Positions 46,938 to 57,461 are shown, counted from the first letter of the stretch. The stretch is 64,000 nucleotides of DNA from Hemileia vastatrix (GCA_030280995.1 JASXTE010000017.1:14994498-15058497), one strand, 5' to 3'. Made by a program: numbers and translations. Notes: generated from the letters alone by a model not told the origin.

Positions 46938-46954
46938 TGGCGCCCAACGTGGGG
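46938..46954 (+). promoter_or_regulatory. Element B primer-binding site for tRNA-Lys(CUU)
   Basis: TGGCGCCCAACGTGGGG, three bases after the LTR. It is the complement of CCCCACGTTGGGCGCCA, the 3' end of eukaryotic tRNA-Lys(CUU). Confidence 0.9.
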
Positions 46955-47111
46955 TTCAATTTCTCTAGCTTTCTATAAAGACTTACTTGGATCAAGAACA
47001 TTCTTAGCCTGCAAGAGGCTTATTTTCTGGAACTCTAATTGGATTTTTGTTATTGGCCTGCAAGAGGCTTGTTATTTTATCGATTGTTAACGCTTTTCAT
47101 TACTTATTGGG

Positions 47112-49200
47112 ATGTCTTCTTCTGCTGTTGCTTCTGGATCTTCTAACCCTCTTACTCCCTCAGTTAGAATTGTTTCTTGGGATGGCCCAAAGTTTGATGG
47201 GGAGGAGGTTAAATGGTTCATTAGCAGGTATGAAGCTGCTGCTGCTGTTGATGGTGCTTCTCATGTGGATATGGTGAAGCAAGTTAGGTTTTTTATTGCT
47301 GATAGGGAGGTGGAAAAAGAGGTTATTGCTATGCAGGCGTTTAAGGACAAGCATTGGGTTAAGCTTTCTAAAGCTATGGTTGATAGATGGGGTGTTAGGT
47401 TTACTATGATGGACCTCAATAAAATTGTTGGAGACTGGCAAGCAAAAGGTGGAGTTTCTTCTATGGCTGACTTCAAAAAGCTCTGTGTTCAGTTTGATGA
47501 AGTGGTGGAATATCTCATATTGGTGGATGAGTTAGTGCATGAGAACCAAGCAAAAGATTTGTTTTGGACAGCATGCAGCAGGAATATTCGTATGGACGTC
47601 TTGAAGGATCTTTCAAGAAAAGATTTGATGAAGGAACTGCCTAATGGTGAGCAGAAACTGCTGGCTCTGGAGGTTATCAAAGACAACATTCAAGCCCATC
47701 TAAAGTTATTGGTGTTGGACAAATATCAAGAGTCATGCACTCAATATGTTAGCAAGGTTAGCAAAGTTTTGGCCAAAAACAACGATATTATGGTCAAAGC
47801 CCAGGAGGCTAAGAAGGCTCAAATGGGATTACCTGCTGCTAAAGTTGAGGGTAGTGTAGATAACAAGATGGTCGATCATTTGGCCAATTTAACAAAACAA
47901 TTAAAAATATTTGTTCAAGAGACTCAGAAGGCCAATAAGGCCCCAATTGCTTCTTCGTCGACGTCGACTTCTTATCAGTCCAGAGGTTATGAACGTCGAA
48001 ATTATAATGGCAATAATAATGGTAACCACTTCCCAGGCAATGGGAGAAATGGTGGGAATGGTGGTAGTAATTATAGAGGTGGATATGATGAGCCAAAGGT
48101 GTGATCCTATTGTAATAGGAGAGGGCACAGAGCATCAGTTTGTTTTGCTCTTGATAAGGATATGGATGCTGGGCGAGTTTTATTTGATGGTAAAGTTTAT
48201 AAATTTCCTGATGGTTCGTTCATCAAGCCCAGTGATGGACAGTCTCCTTCTGATTTGGTCAGAAGAAGTTTAACAGCTGAAAGGAGAGCCAGGTTTGAAG
48301 AGGTGACGGATGAAGATGTTAATGCCAAGAGTGGCAAAAATGGTAATGGTAATGGTGGTAAAGCTGACAAGGGTAAGGAGAAAGAGGTTAGTAAAGCCAC
48401 ATTTTCTACTTCTTTTGGTGGTTTAGAGCTGGCGACGGTTGCCCAGGTGGAGGGTAGCTGTATGGCTGGCGAATACAATGTTAATGCTGCTAGAAGAGCA
48501 GCTGCTACTAAGGCAAAAAGTAGCATTCAGAGCCAATTGAGGGCTAATCCCGGCAAGGCCAATAACAAAGTGAACCCTTACTCAAAGGACAGGAATTCTA
48601 GTTCTCAAACTGCTTCCAACAAATTGAACCCTTACTCTAAGGACAAATTATATAAAATGCAGAAGGGGATTACTGATATGGGGCCCCCTAGTTATGGCAA
48701 GTTTGATTTAAATGGTGAGCCTATTCCAGAGGATGATTCGGATTCTGAGGAGGACGTACCGTTGGCGTCTCTACCCAGACCAAGTTTTAGCGGTCCCATA
48801 CCAATGGAGGGAGTAAGAAGGACTAGCGATGGATCAGGATTAGTGCAAGAAGCTGGTGACGGAGTTAGGGTTATAGAAAGTGAAGATGTTATTATGGGGG
48901 GTGAAGATGGCTCGGTTGGACCTCAAGAGGTACCCAGGGCCAAGGTTGTTAAATCAAAGGTCCAGTATGAGCGGCCAGTAGTTTCTGGTCAAGCTAATGC
49001 AATGGACGCAGTTTTGAATAGGGTGAATCAACTTCAGATTCCCTTATCTTTGGGGGAGTTATTTACAATTAGTCCGGCGCTTGCTGAAAAGCAAAAGAAG
49101 CATTTGACGAGGCGTCGGGTTTCCACTGGAGAGGTGGAATATATTTGTGAAAATGCTGAAAAATTTGGGGAAGATGTAGATACACATTTTTCCGCTCCCC
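47112..49200 (+). pseudogene. Element B gag (capsid, zinc knuckle, linker), stop at the knuckle
   Basis: The ATG at 47112 (MSSSAVASGSSN) opens a 330-codon frame: a helical capsid-like domain (VDMVKQVRFFIADREVEKEVIAM, VDRWGVRFTMMDLNKIV) followed by an Asn/Gly-rich tail. TGA at 48102-48104 falls exactly on the first Cys of the knuckle (stop-SYCNRRGHRASVC; D has CSYC). The same frame resumes and is open from 48105 through the linker (GGLELATVAQVEGSCMAGEYNV, QKGITDMGPPSYG) into the protease. It could be a programmed UGA readthrough or simple decay; C has Tyr at this Cys, favouring decay. Confidence 0.85.
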
Positions 49201-49721
49201 TGGGTTACCTGGTGGTAACTCTTAACGGTAAAGAAGTAAAGGCCTTGGTTGATTCAGGGTCTCAAATTAATTTAATTTAATTGGAGCAAGCGACGAGTAT
49301 AGGCTTTTCAATTAAAAGTGGAACTGGGGGAAACCTCAGAGGCATTGGAGGGCATGCAACAGAGCTGATGGGCACAGCTGAGCATGTCAGGTTAGGCATT
49401 GGTGGATCTGTTTGTAAGTTTCACTTTTATGTGGCCAGAGGAGCAGTCAGAACTGTTCTTGATGGTCCTTTTATGATGGATTTTGAGGCCAGGATAGGGT
49501 ATCAAGCTGGCATGGGGATTAGTTTGGAGATCACTGGTGAAGATATGCGGAGGTTACATATGCGGTTAGCGCCTCCTGGAGATGAAGGTTGGGAAACACG
49601 GCCAGGGATTACTACTCTGTGCCAGTGTTGTGTATGCACCAAGAAGCGGCATATAAAACGGACGGCTTCTGGTGAATTATGTTTGTTGGAAAGGGATGAA
49701 TGCCCTCATTTTTTGGGGTAG
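49201..49721 (+). pseudogene. Element B retropepsin, stop after the active site
   Basis: Same frame as the linker: ALVDSGSQINLI, then TAA at 49278-49280 (Ser in C), then LEQATSIGFSIKSGTGGNLRGIGGHATEL and TVLDGPFMMDF. DSG is intact. After the domain the frame runs on to 49721 (KKRHIKRTASGEL). Translation from gag would end in the flap region, so no active protease is expected. Confidence 0.88.
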
Positions 49722-49973
49722 AAGGGGCCGATCACTCTAATGTTGTAATCTCTCCTCAGGATGAGATCCCAGATTGCAATAGGTCAGCTCACTTGGAGAT
49801 AATTCAAGTGGATTCTCAATTATTTTCTGTTAATAATACTTTGGAATGCAAATACGTTTTGGACTTTTCTATATGTTTGTTGGATTTACCCTGTTTTTCT
49901 CTTAAATTTAAAAATGGTGAAAATGGCAAAATGGGCCAAATTAGGTTGGATAAAGGTTGGAAGGGTATGTTTT
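49722..49973 (+). other. Element B protease-RT linker
   Basis: About 250 bp, readable in a shifted frame (SPQDEIPDCNRSAHLEIIQVDSQ) that matches the end of the C and D protease-RT spacers (AHLEI/PLEV text). Leads into the repeat array. Confidence 0.5.
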
Positions 49974-50703
49974 ATGACCTCCAGCAAGAGGGTAAACTGC
50001 GAAAATATTATCAAAACCCAATTAAAAATGTCAGTATAATTAAAACACAAAAAATAATTTTTGTGAAAATGTTATTCCGGGCCTCCAGCAAGAGGTTAAA
50101 CTGCAAGTATCTCCTTCTATTATGGACCTCCAGCAAGAGGGTAAACTGCGAAAATCTTATCAAAACTTGATTAAAAATCTCAGTATAATTAAAACACAAA
50201 AAAATAATTTTTGTGAAAATTCATTTCCGGACCTCCAGCAAGAGGTTAAACTGCAAGTATCTCCTTCTATTATGGACCTCCAGCAAGAGGGTAAACTGCA
50301 AAAATCACATCAAAATACAATTAAAAATCTCGGTATAATTAAAACACAAAAAAATAATTTATGTGAAAATGTTATTCCGAGCCTCCAGCAAGAGGTTAAA
50401 CTGCAAGTATCTCCTTCTATTATGGACCTCCAGCAAGAGGGTAAACTGCAAAAATTACATCAAAACTCGATTAAAAATCTCAGTATAAGTAAAACACAAA
50501 AAAAAAATTTATGAGAAAATGTTATTCCGGACCTCCAGCAAGAGGTTAAACTGCAATTATCTCCTTCTATTTTGGACCTCAAGCAAGAGGGTAAGCTGCG
50601 AAAATCTTATCAAAATCCAATAAAAAATCTCAGTATAATTAAAACACAAAAAAATAATTTTTGTGAAAATTCAATTCCAGTCCTCCAGCAAGAGGTTAAA
50701 CTG
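49974..50703 (+). repeat. In-frame 150-bp tandem repeat (5 units) in B pol, ten hairpin modules
   Basis: Units start at 49974, 50122, 50272, 50422 and 50572, exactly 150 bp apart except the first (148). Each encodes 50 residues with two LQQE(G/V)KL peptides, and each peptide is encoded by CCTC-CAGCAA-GAGG-(G/T)TAAACTG. The frame is open for most of the array (one TGA at 50512). It separates protease from RT, as the differently spaced arrays do in C and D. The 2-bp change in unit one shifts the frame relative to the protease. Confidence 0.9.
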
Positions 50704-52788
50704 CCAACTTTCTTTACGGGTGATTTACTGTTGGATAAGGGAAGCAAAGGTGTTGGAAAATCTGTTTATAAATTAGACGAGGGAAAGGAGAAAAGGGTAA
50801 AATTTAAAAATGAAATAAAATATTTTTCTAATTTTTCTTATTCCGATTCTGGCGATGAAGAAGATTCATTTGATGAAAGTTTTAATGGCGATAAAGAAGA
50901 AAATGTTTTACCTCAAGTTTATTTAGATGTGGACGCAGCCAAATATAAGAAAGTAGCAAATAAAGTTCGACCTATTAATGAACCGCTACCTGCAAAATTA
51001 AATCCACCTTTGAGAAGACCAAGGTTATCAAGAGATCCTTATGAAAGTCCCTTGGTAAAGAATCTGCCTGAATTTTCTGAGACGTCAAGAATCACTTTTG
51101 AGAGACTGGGTGTTGTTAATTTTGGACCTGATGGTTGGTTGTCTGGAGAAGAGAAGAAGTTGTTGTTGGATGTGATGGTCAAGCGAGAGAAGGCCATTGC
51201 TTTTGTAGAAGAGGAGAGGGGTGTGTTGAAGCATTCCTATGGGGAGCCTTACAAGATTCCTGTGGTATGTCATGAACCATGGCAGCAGAAACCAATTCCT
51301 ATTCCGGCTGCATTAAAAGAAGCCTATATTGAAGTTGTCAGAGAATGGATACGCACTGGACTGTATGAGCAATCAACATCAAGTTATTCTAGTCCGGTAT
51401 TTTGTATCAAGAAACCGAATGGCAAGCTTAGAGTTGTTCATGATCTTAGGGAATTAAATAGGGTTACAATAAAGGATGCTGGGATACCGCCTAGTGCTGA
51501 GGAGTTTGTTGAAGCGTTTTCAGGGAGAGTGTGTTATGGTTTGGGAGATATTATGGGTGGATATGATGAGAGAGAGTTACATCCGGACTCAAGGCCTCTC
51601 GCTACATTTGATACACCACTTGGACGTTTACAGTTAACAAGATTACCTCAAGGAGCAACAAATTCGGTTGCAGTTTATCAAGCTCAGATGGCTTGGATCC
51701 TTCAAGACAAAATTCCACAATTGGTTGGAATCTTTATAGATGATGGAGGAATTAAGGGACCAACAACCGACTATGATAACCAGGTGTTGGAAGAAAATCC
51801 CGGGATACGCAAATTCATTTGGGAGTTTGCAATTACATTAGAAAGAATCTTGTTTCGAATTGAAGAGGCTGGTTTAACTATTTCAGGTTCAAAATTTTCA
51901 TGTTGTGTGCCAGCCTTAGAAATATTAGGCCATGTGGTATGTAGAGAGGGTAGGATTATGTCCAAGAAGAAAGTTAACAAAATTCAGTCGTGGCCAAGAC
52001 CCAAGAATACAACCGAAGTTAGAGGGTTTTTAGGCGTTTGCGTATATGTTAGAATGTTTATCAAGGACTTTTCTTCATTGGCAGCTCCATTGAGAGGGTT
52101 AACGAGAAAGGATGCAGAATGGGAGTGGGATGAAGAGTGTGAGAAGGCGTTTGTGAAGTTGAAGGAGGTTGTGGGGAAGGATTTAGTCCTGCACAAGTTG
52201 GATTATGGAAAAGATGCTGGCAGAATTTATTTAGCAGTTGATTCAAGTCAGGTTGCAGCTGGGGCGGTTTTGTCTCAGATGGATAAAGCTGGTTACATCA
52301 GGCCAGTTAGGTATGAATCTGTAGTATTTACTGAGGTCGAATCAAGATATTCTCAACCAAAATTGGAATTATGTGGTGTGGCAAAAATACTGAAGAAACT
52401 TCAGCATATTTTGTGGGGGCAACATTTTGAGTTGCAAGTAGATGCGAAATCGTTAATCCAGATGATTAATTCCCCAAGTTTAGCGAACGCACCCATGACG
52501 AGATGGGTAGCTTTTATTCAACATTTTTCATTTGATTTAGTTAATAAGCCTGGCAAGACTTTTACTATGCCAGATGGTTTATCAAGGAGACCAACCACTG
52601 AAGAAGATTCAGACTCAGAAGAGTTCGATGAAGATATACCTATTATCAAAGCCAGCACTAAAGGAGCTGAAGACTTTCCATACCTCCCCCATGAGGTTAA
52701 ACTGGCAGGACTATTGTGTTTAGATTATGATGATGATGACCTCCACCAAGAGGATAAACTGGAAAATAGTTTTTATCACTACACAATA
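50704..52788 (+). pseudogene. Element B reverse transcriptase - RNase H (open, inside broken pol)
   Basis: Open from 50572 to 52791 without interruption. An acidic linker (SDSGDEEDSFDES) leads to RT: VCHEPWQQKPIPIP, GLYEQSTSSYSSPVFCIKKPNGKLRVVHDLRELNRV, LATFDTPLGRLQLTRLPQGATNS, catalytic FIDD at 51733-51744, EEAGLTISGSKFSCCVP, LGHVVCREGRI. RNase H: YLAVDSSQVAAGAVL, RYSQPKLELCGV, QVDAKSL. It ends in a linker with two more modules (LPHEVKL, LHQEDKL). The stop at 52789 is created by the MITE insertion. RT and RNase H look catalytically complete. Confidence 0.92.
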
Positions 52789-52790
52789 TA

Positions 52791-53013
52791 GGGGGTGGAC
52801 TTGCTAGCAAGTCCTCAACCTGAACTCAGATGGAACTCAGACTGAACTCATACTGAACTCATGCTGAACTCTACTTGGACACCCACCTAAAACTGTTCTG
52901 CTGAGTGGTGTTCATCCCTGATTGTATGGTTCCTTTATCAATAGCTCAATGTGTGCTCAATCTGTGGTGAGTTTGGGTCCAAGGTTGCGGACTCGCTAGC
53001 AAGTCCGCCCCCC
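52791..53013. mobile_element. 223-bp MITE inserted in B pol
   Basis: Ends GGGGGTGGACTTGCTAGC and the inverted GCTAGCAAGTCCGCCCCCC, flanked by ATA at 52788-52790 and 53014-53016. Each end contains the palindrome GGACT(T/C)GCTAGCAAGTCC. Internally CTGAACTCA is repeated several times (52810-52870). No coding capacity. The end motif matches that of the 20053-35167 region. Confidence 0.85.
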
Positions 53014-53016
53014 ATA

Positions 53017-54673
53017 TTGCGTGGTGTATGTTAATAAAGGTGTTGGAAAAGGTGTAGATAAATTCGGTAGAAAGGAGGTAGAAGAAGATGTGGTGTATGT
53101 AGAGTAAGATGGATTGGTAGTGTGGGATAGTAGTAAATTAAGGAATGGTGTATATTTTGGAGAATTAGAGAATTTAAATAAAAGGGTGGATAAAGAGAAA
53201 GAGGTATTTTCAAATACGGTTCACAAAGGATCCAAAGGTTCGGAAGAAAAACGTTGACATAGCTCAATTAAAGATTTATTTAGGGGTCAACAATTATTGG
53301 CTCATTCATGTGCAGGTGATATTGGTGATAGAGAAGTCCCTATTGATGTTATATTAATCAATTTTCAAGATGAAGTCTGGGGTCAGACTGGTTTTTATTT
53401 TTTGTTAGTCAAATATTTGTTGACTTTAGAGAGGCCAGAAGATTGTGAAGACAATCAATGGGTGGCTATCAAGAGGAAGTCATCTACGTTTTACCTATCT
53501 GGTCGACGTTTAATGAGGAGGAGGTATCCAAATCCTCAAGTAGTTATAACTCAAGAGAAGGGGCAAGAATTAGTTTTGAAATCACTGCACGAAGATCTCG
53601 GGCATAGAGGCATTGGAGAAACGTTTAGAAGAATTTCTGATCGATTTTGGTGGCCTGGCATGAAGATGGCTGTTAAACAGTGGGTTTAGTCATGGAAAGA
53701 ATGTCAAAGACGAAGTTATTTAAGGCCAAAAGAACCTGGACGCGCAACCAGTGAATATACGCTCTTTGGGAGAGTTAGTTTAGATGCCGTTCATATAAAA
53801 GAGGGACGGTATAAATATTTAATTGTGGCCAGAGATGATTTATCTGGTTGGGTAGAGGCAGCGCCTCTAATTAATTTAACTGCGAAAAATGTGGCAGAAT
53901 TTTTTTTGAATAATTGGGTATATAGGTATGGGGTGATGAAGTTGGTAACGGTAGATGGAGGTCCTGAATTTGGGACAGAGTTTAATAAGGCCGTATTGAA
54001 AGTTGGATCAAAGGTTAGGGTAGCAACCCCATATTATCCTGAAGCTGAAGGCATGGTTAAAAGAGGGCATCAAGTTATTAAGGATGCTTTAGTTAAAATG
54101 TGTGGGACAAGTGCCGAAAAGTGGAGGCACTATTTACCTTTAGTTTTATTTGCTGATCGAATCGCTGCCAAAAGGACGACCGGATTTTCACCTTATGAAC
54201 TTGTTTTTGGACAGAAAGCAGTTTTACCGGTTGATTTAGAAGCTGAATCATATCTTGGAGTTGACTGGGACACGGTCAAAACTACTGAAGAATTATTGTG
54301 TACAAGAATGATGCAGCTAGAAAAGAAAGAAGAATATTTAGAAAAGGCATATTTGCGGATGATGAAGATCCAAAATCAATCAGTCAGATATTGGGATGAG
54401 CGGTTGGGACATCGATTAAGGAAACCTTTAAACCCAGGTGATATGGTCCTGGTGTATAATAGGAGTTTGGAAAGTCAGTGGGGAAAGATGTTTGCAGATA
54501 GGTGGAATGGAGCATATAAAATCAAGGAGCAAGTTTCCGGCGGTTCATATGTGCTAGAAGAGTTGGATGGAGTAGTATTGAAGAAGAGGGTAGCAGCCAA
54601 TCAAGTGAAACGGTTCTATCCTAGAGGCACCAGGAGTGCCGAAGTATTCCTCCGCAATGAGGATAAACTATGA
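53017..54673 (+). pseudogene. Element B integrase, catalytic Glu and one zinc Cys lost
   Basis: The block 53297-53689 has LHEDLGHRG (zinc His pair) and ends at a TAG (53687) where C has Gln. The same frame then reads SWKECQ, where C has SCEECQ, so the first zinc Cys is Trp. The block 53825-54673 follows: DAVHI and VDGGPEF carry the Asps, but EGMVKRGHQ has Lys in place of the catalytic Glu of C (EGMVERGHQ). The C-terminus runs to KRFYPRGTRSAEV and a module-encoded LRNEDKL. Inactive on three counts. Confidence 0.9.
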
Positions 54674-54770
54674 TATCGACAAAATTATATGGATACCTCC
54701 GCAACGAGGATAAACTATGATATCTACAAAATTTTATGGATTCCTCCGCAATGAGGATAAACTATCTTCT
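54648..54770 (+). repeat. Three ~47-bp hairpin units across the end of B pol
   Basis: CCTC-CGCAA(T/C)-GAGG-ATAAACTATGATATC(G/T)ACAAAAT-type units at about 54651, 54698 and 54744. The first encodes the last residues of pol (LRNEDKL-stop); the others lie in noncoding sequence, so the motif is kept outside the reading frame too. Confidence 0.85.
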
Positions 54771-55430
54771 TTTTTATCAAAATACTTTACTGTCATTACA
54801 CTGCATATGGGCGACAAAACTTTGATGAAACATAATGAAATGCGAGAAAACCTTCATTGAAAATTTTCAAAACTTAAAATTCTTAAAATATGGGTGAAGA
54901 TAGTGTTGGAAAAATTTTAAAATTTATTGGAAGAAGTGTTCACAGGGGAACCTTCTTAATTAAATATTGGCAAGTGTGGGGGTAATTGATGGGCTGGCTG
55001 CTCTATACACAATTACCCCATAATGTTCGTTTCCAAAATTTTCCCTGTTTCTAGTTGAATCCTGGCTTTGTCTTTTAATTATAGGAAGTCCACTAAGACT
55101 ATAAACTGGAATGAATCAAGAGACACCACTCTCAACTCCGGATTCAAGATTCTTTTTTTTTATTTTGTTTTTGATTTTTTTTATGTTAGATTGTGATTTC
55201 TTTTCTTTAATATATATTATGAATTATTGTAAAGGTGATGCTCACTGGTGGTCTCTAATCATTTTTATAAATTGGAGGGAGCCCACCCAGTGATCATCAT
55301 TATAAAATTTATCTTCTAAAAACTTTCATTTAATTTCTTTTCTTTTCAATTTCTCAAAATTGTGTAACCACATCAAGTTGCACTTGGATGTGGGTATGAT
55401 GTTGAGGGTACAGCTCATCAAATGGCCGGG
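54771..55430 (+). other. Element B 3' noncoding region with conserved hairpins
   Basis: Matches C 10080-11000 in the opposite orientation. It contains AATTGATGGGCTGGCTGCTC (54985), an inverted pair CACTGGTGGTCTC (about 55242) and GAGCCCACCCAGTG (about 55278), and CCACATCAAGTTGCACTTGGATGTGG-like arms (55370-55396, 10-bp arms). No gene. Confidence 0.6.
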
Positions 55431-55706
55431 GGGAATCTTTTAAAAAAAAAATTTATTTTTTTAAAAAAATATTTTTTATTACTTTTTTTTATTTTCTTTT
55501 CACATTCGTTTATCTTTCTTTAAAAAATTAAATTTTAACTTTTATTTCAAAACTATTTTTTTTTTTTTAAAAGAAAAAAAAATCTTTTATTTTAAATGGT
55601 AAAAAAAATAAATAAATAAATAAATAAATAAAAATAATAAAATAAAATAAATAATTAATTAATAAAATAACTAAAAATATATAAAAAAAATAATAAAAAA
55701 AAAATA

Positions 55707-55737
<31 letters not shown>

Positions 55738-55800
55738 AATAAAAAAATAAAAATAAAAAAAATAAAAAAAAATAAATAAAAAAAATAAATAAATAAAAGG
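55431..55800. repeat. A/T simple-sequence tract in B
   Basis: T-rich and then AAAT/AAATA repeats, almost free of G and C. It occupies the position of the 1.2-kb hexanucleotide tract in C, directly 3' of an antisense gene. Confidence 0.9.
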
Positions 55801-55884
55801 TATTTTAGTTTTAGGTAGTTTAGATGTTTATATTATTATTTTTCAAACATTATTCAAGAAAGCTACATACCAGGAAGAACACCA

Positions 55885-56897
55885 TTAAGGGTTGTTATCT
55901 TTTGAAGAATCGAAATTAGAAAATTTAGAAGGACCTTGATCGATTTCCTGGGATTCAAATCTTATTTCACGGTCACGATAGTGTTGAAGCCAGTTGGCTA
56001 TTTTGAAAAGGTCTCTTAACAGTTGCTCTCTCATCCAAGATTCTGATCTATCAGAGGGCGGGTATCGTTAGAAATAAGCAATAAGGTTATTAAAATTAGC
56101 AAAAAGCTTTTCAGACACTAGGTGAATTGGAACTCTAGGGAAGCTTGGATTAGGTTCTGGTAGTTCATAAGCTGAATATGAAATTGGAGAACCGGTGGAC
56201 GCTTATCAAATTAAAATATCAGCAACTTAAAACCTGAATATTAAGAAATAAAAAGAGACAACTAACCTGTGTCAACACTATCATGATCATAGATAAACGG
56301 TTTACTTGGTAATGGAGTGGGATTTTTTATGTTTAGGAAAGGATTTTTTATTTTTGATAGATGAGGAGGACTGGTGTTGGATTTGGTGTTTGAAGTAGAT
56401 GTTCTGGACCTTTTGGATGAAACAAGAGAAGATGAAGACTGCTGGCTATTATAGGACCTTTTGTGCTTCAAGATGTTGGAAGAAGGAGAAGAATTGTTAG
56501 AAGGTTGAAGCATGGCCCTGGGAGCAGCAAGAGTTCTTGGGGGAGTAGCAGCAAGTCTAGATTGGAGAGAAGGACCCAGAGGATTAGGTGATGGAGAAAG
56601 ATTTAAATAGGCTGATGGAGAAAAAGGTATGGGATCTTTAGAGGTTGATGGAATAGGGGGTGGAGTAGAAGGTGAAGAAGAAGGAGGAGGATTGCAGAAG
56701 GCGGCGAAGCTAGTAGCAGTGATGGGGAAAGAACCACAGTTCAAGCCAGAACATTTTCTTTTCTTCTCATAACAGGATAAACAGGCCCTGTTATAAGTGT
56801 GCTTTTGCCAGTTGAAAGTGAAGATACATTCCCTATGGGTGAAAGCACAATATTTGCAAGATTGATCAGTTGAAGCGATGAAGTCATAAGGTTTCAT
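55885..56897 (-). pseudogene. Antisense gene 1 of B: Zn2Cys6-like protein, one stop
   Basis: The ATG is at 56897. Exon 1 (56897-56267, 210 codons plus one base): six Cys at residues 14, 17, 24, 39, 42 and 49 (CKYCAFTHREC, CLSCYEKKRKC), spacing 2-6-14-2-6, then a long Pro/Ser-rich region and a basic patch (SSKRSRTSTSN). Intron 56266-56202 (GTTAGT...GATAAG, branch-like CTGAT), then exon 2 (56201-55885) in phase. The frame has one TAA at 56070-56068, between NNLIAYF and RYPPSDRSESWMREQLLRDLF, giving 254 residues instead of 315. The exon 2 domain matches the end of the C antisense gene and resembles that of gene 2. Role inferred: nuclear DNA-binding protein. Confidence 0.7.
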
Positions 56898-56991
56898 CTT
56901 GTTAGGAGATATTTTTTTGAAGAAGAAAACTTGAAACTAGGATGAAGAAAGCTGGTGGCAAAATCTAAGTTCAAGGATAGAGAAGTTGATA
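56898..56991. other. Immediate upstream region of antisense gene 1
   Basis: About 95 bp between the gene start and the hairpin array. It would include the 5' UTR and core promoter on the minus strand. No clear TATA. Confidence 0.35.
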
Positions 56992-57461
56992 GGTCCACCA
57001 AGACCTTAAACTGGACTGTTATCAAGCTGTTGGGTCCACCATGACCTTAAACTGGATTTCTTATCAATTAAATGTTTGGTCCACCATGACTTTAAACTGG
57101 TAGTTCATTCATTGTTTAGTCCACTATGACTTTAAACTGGAAAATTAATATCTGCAGGATAATTCAACATTCATTGGACCACTATGGCCTTATACTGGAT
57201 TACTTGTCAATCAAATGTTTGGTCCACTATGACATTAAACTGGATTATCAAATTTATTCAATCTTTGGTCAAGCCTAGGCCTTATTTATGAATTTGTCAA
57301 GTTTTTTATGCACCTAAACGATCTTTGGTCCACCAAGACCAATAAACTGGAAATCGATTATATGTTTGGTCCACCAAGACTTTAAACTGGAATGTCAATC
57401 TTGTTTGGATAACTCAATTCAATCTTTTAATTTATCACTGTCCACTAAGACTCTAAACTAG
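56992..57461. repeat. Ten-copy hairpin-motif array upstream of antisense gene 1
   Basis: A core of 4-nt arm, 6-nt loop CAC(C/T)A(A/T), complementary arm, then TTAAACTGG, at 56992, 57033, 57078, 57118, 57176, 57221, about 57267 (degenerate), 57327, 57368 and 57439. The arms are GGTC/GACC, GGTC/GACT or AGTC/GACT, so a G-C pair passes through G-T to A-T. Loop and tail match the CCTC/GAGG modules in pol. Noncoding, with variable spacers of 18-45 bp. Confidence 0.85.

Noticed and set aside
47112..48280. Minus-strand frames opposite B gag (47160-47441, 47839-48135 and others)
   Set aside because: No introns, Cys cluster or conservation in C or D; shadows of gag, unlike the antisense genes near the 3' LTR.
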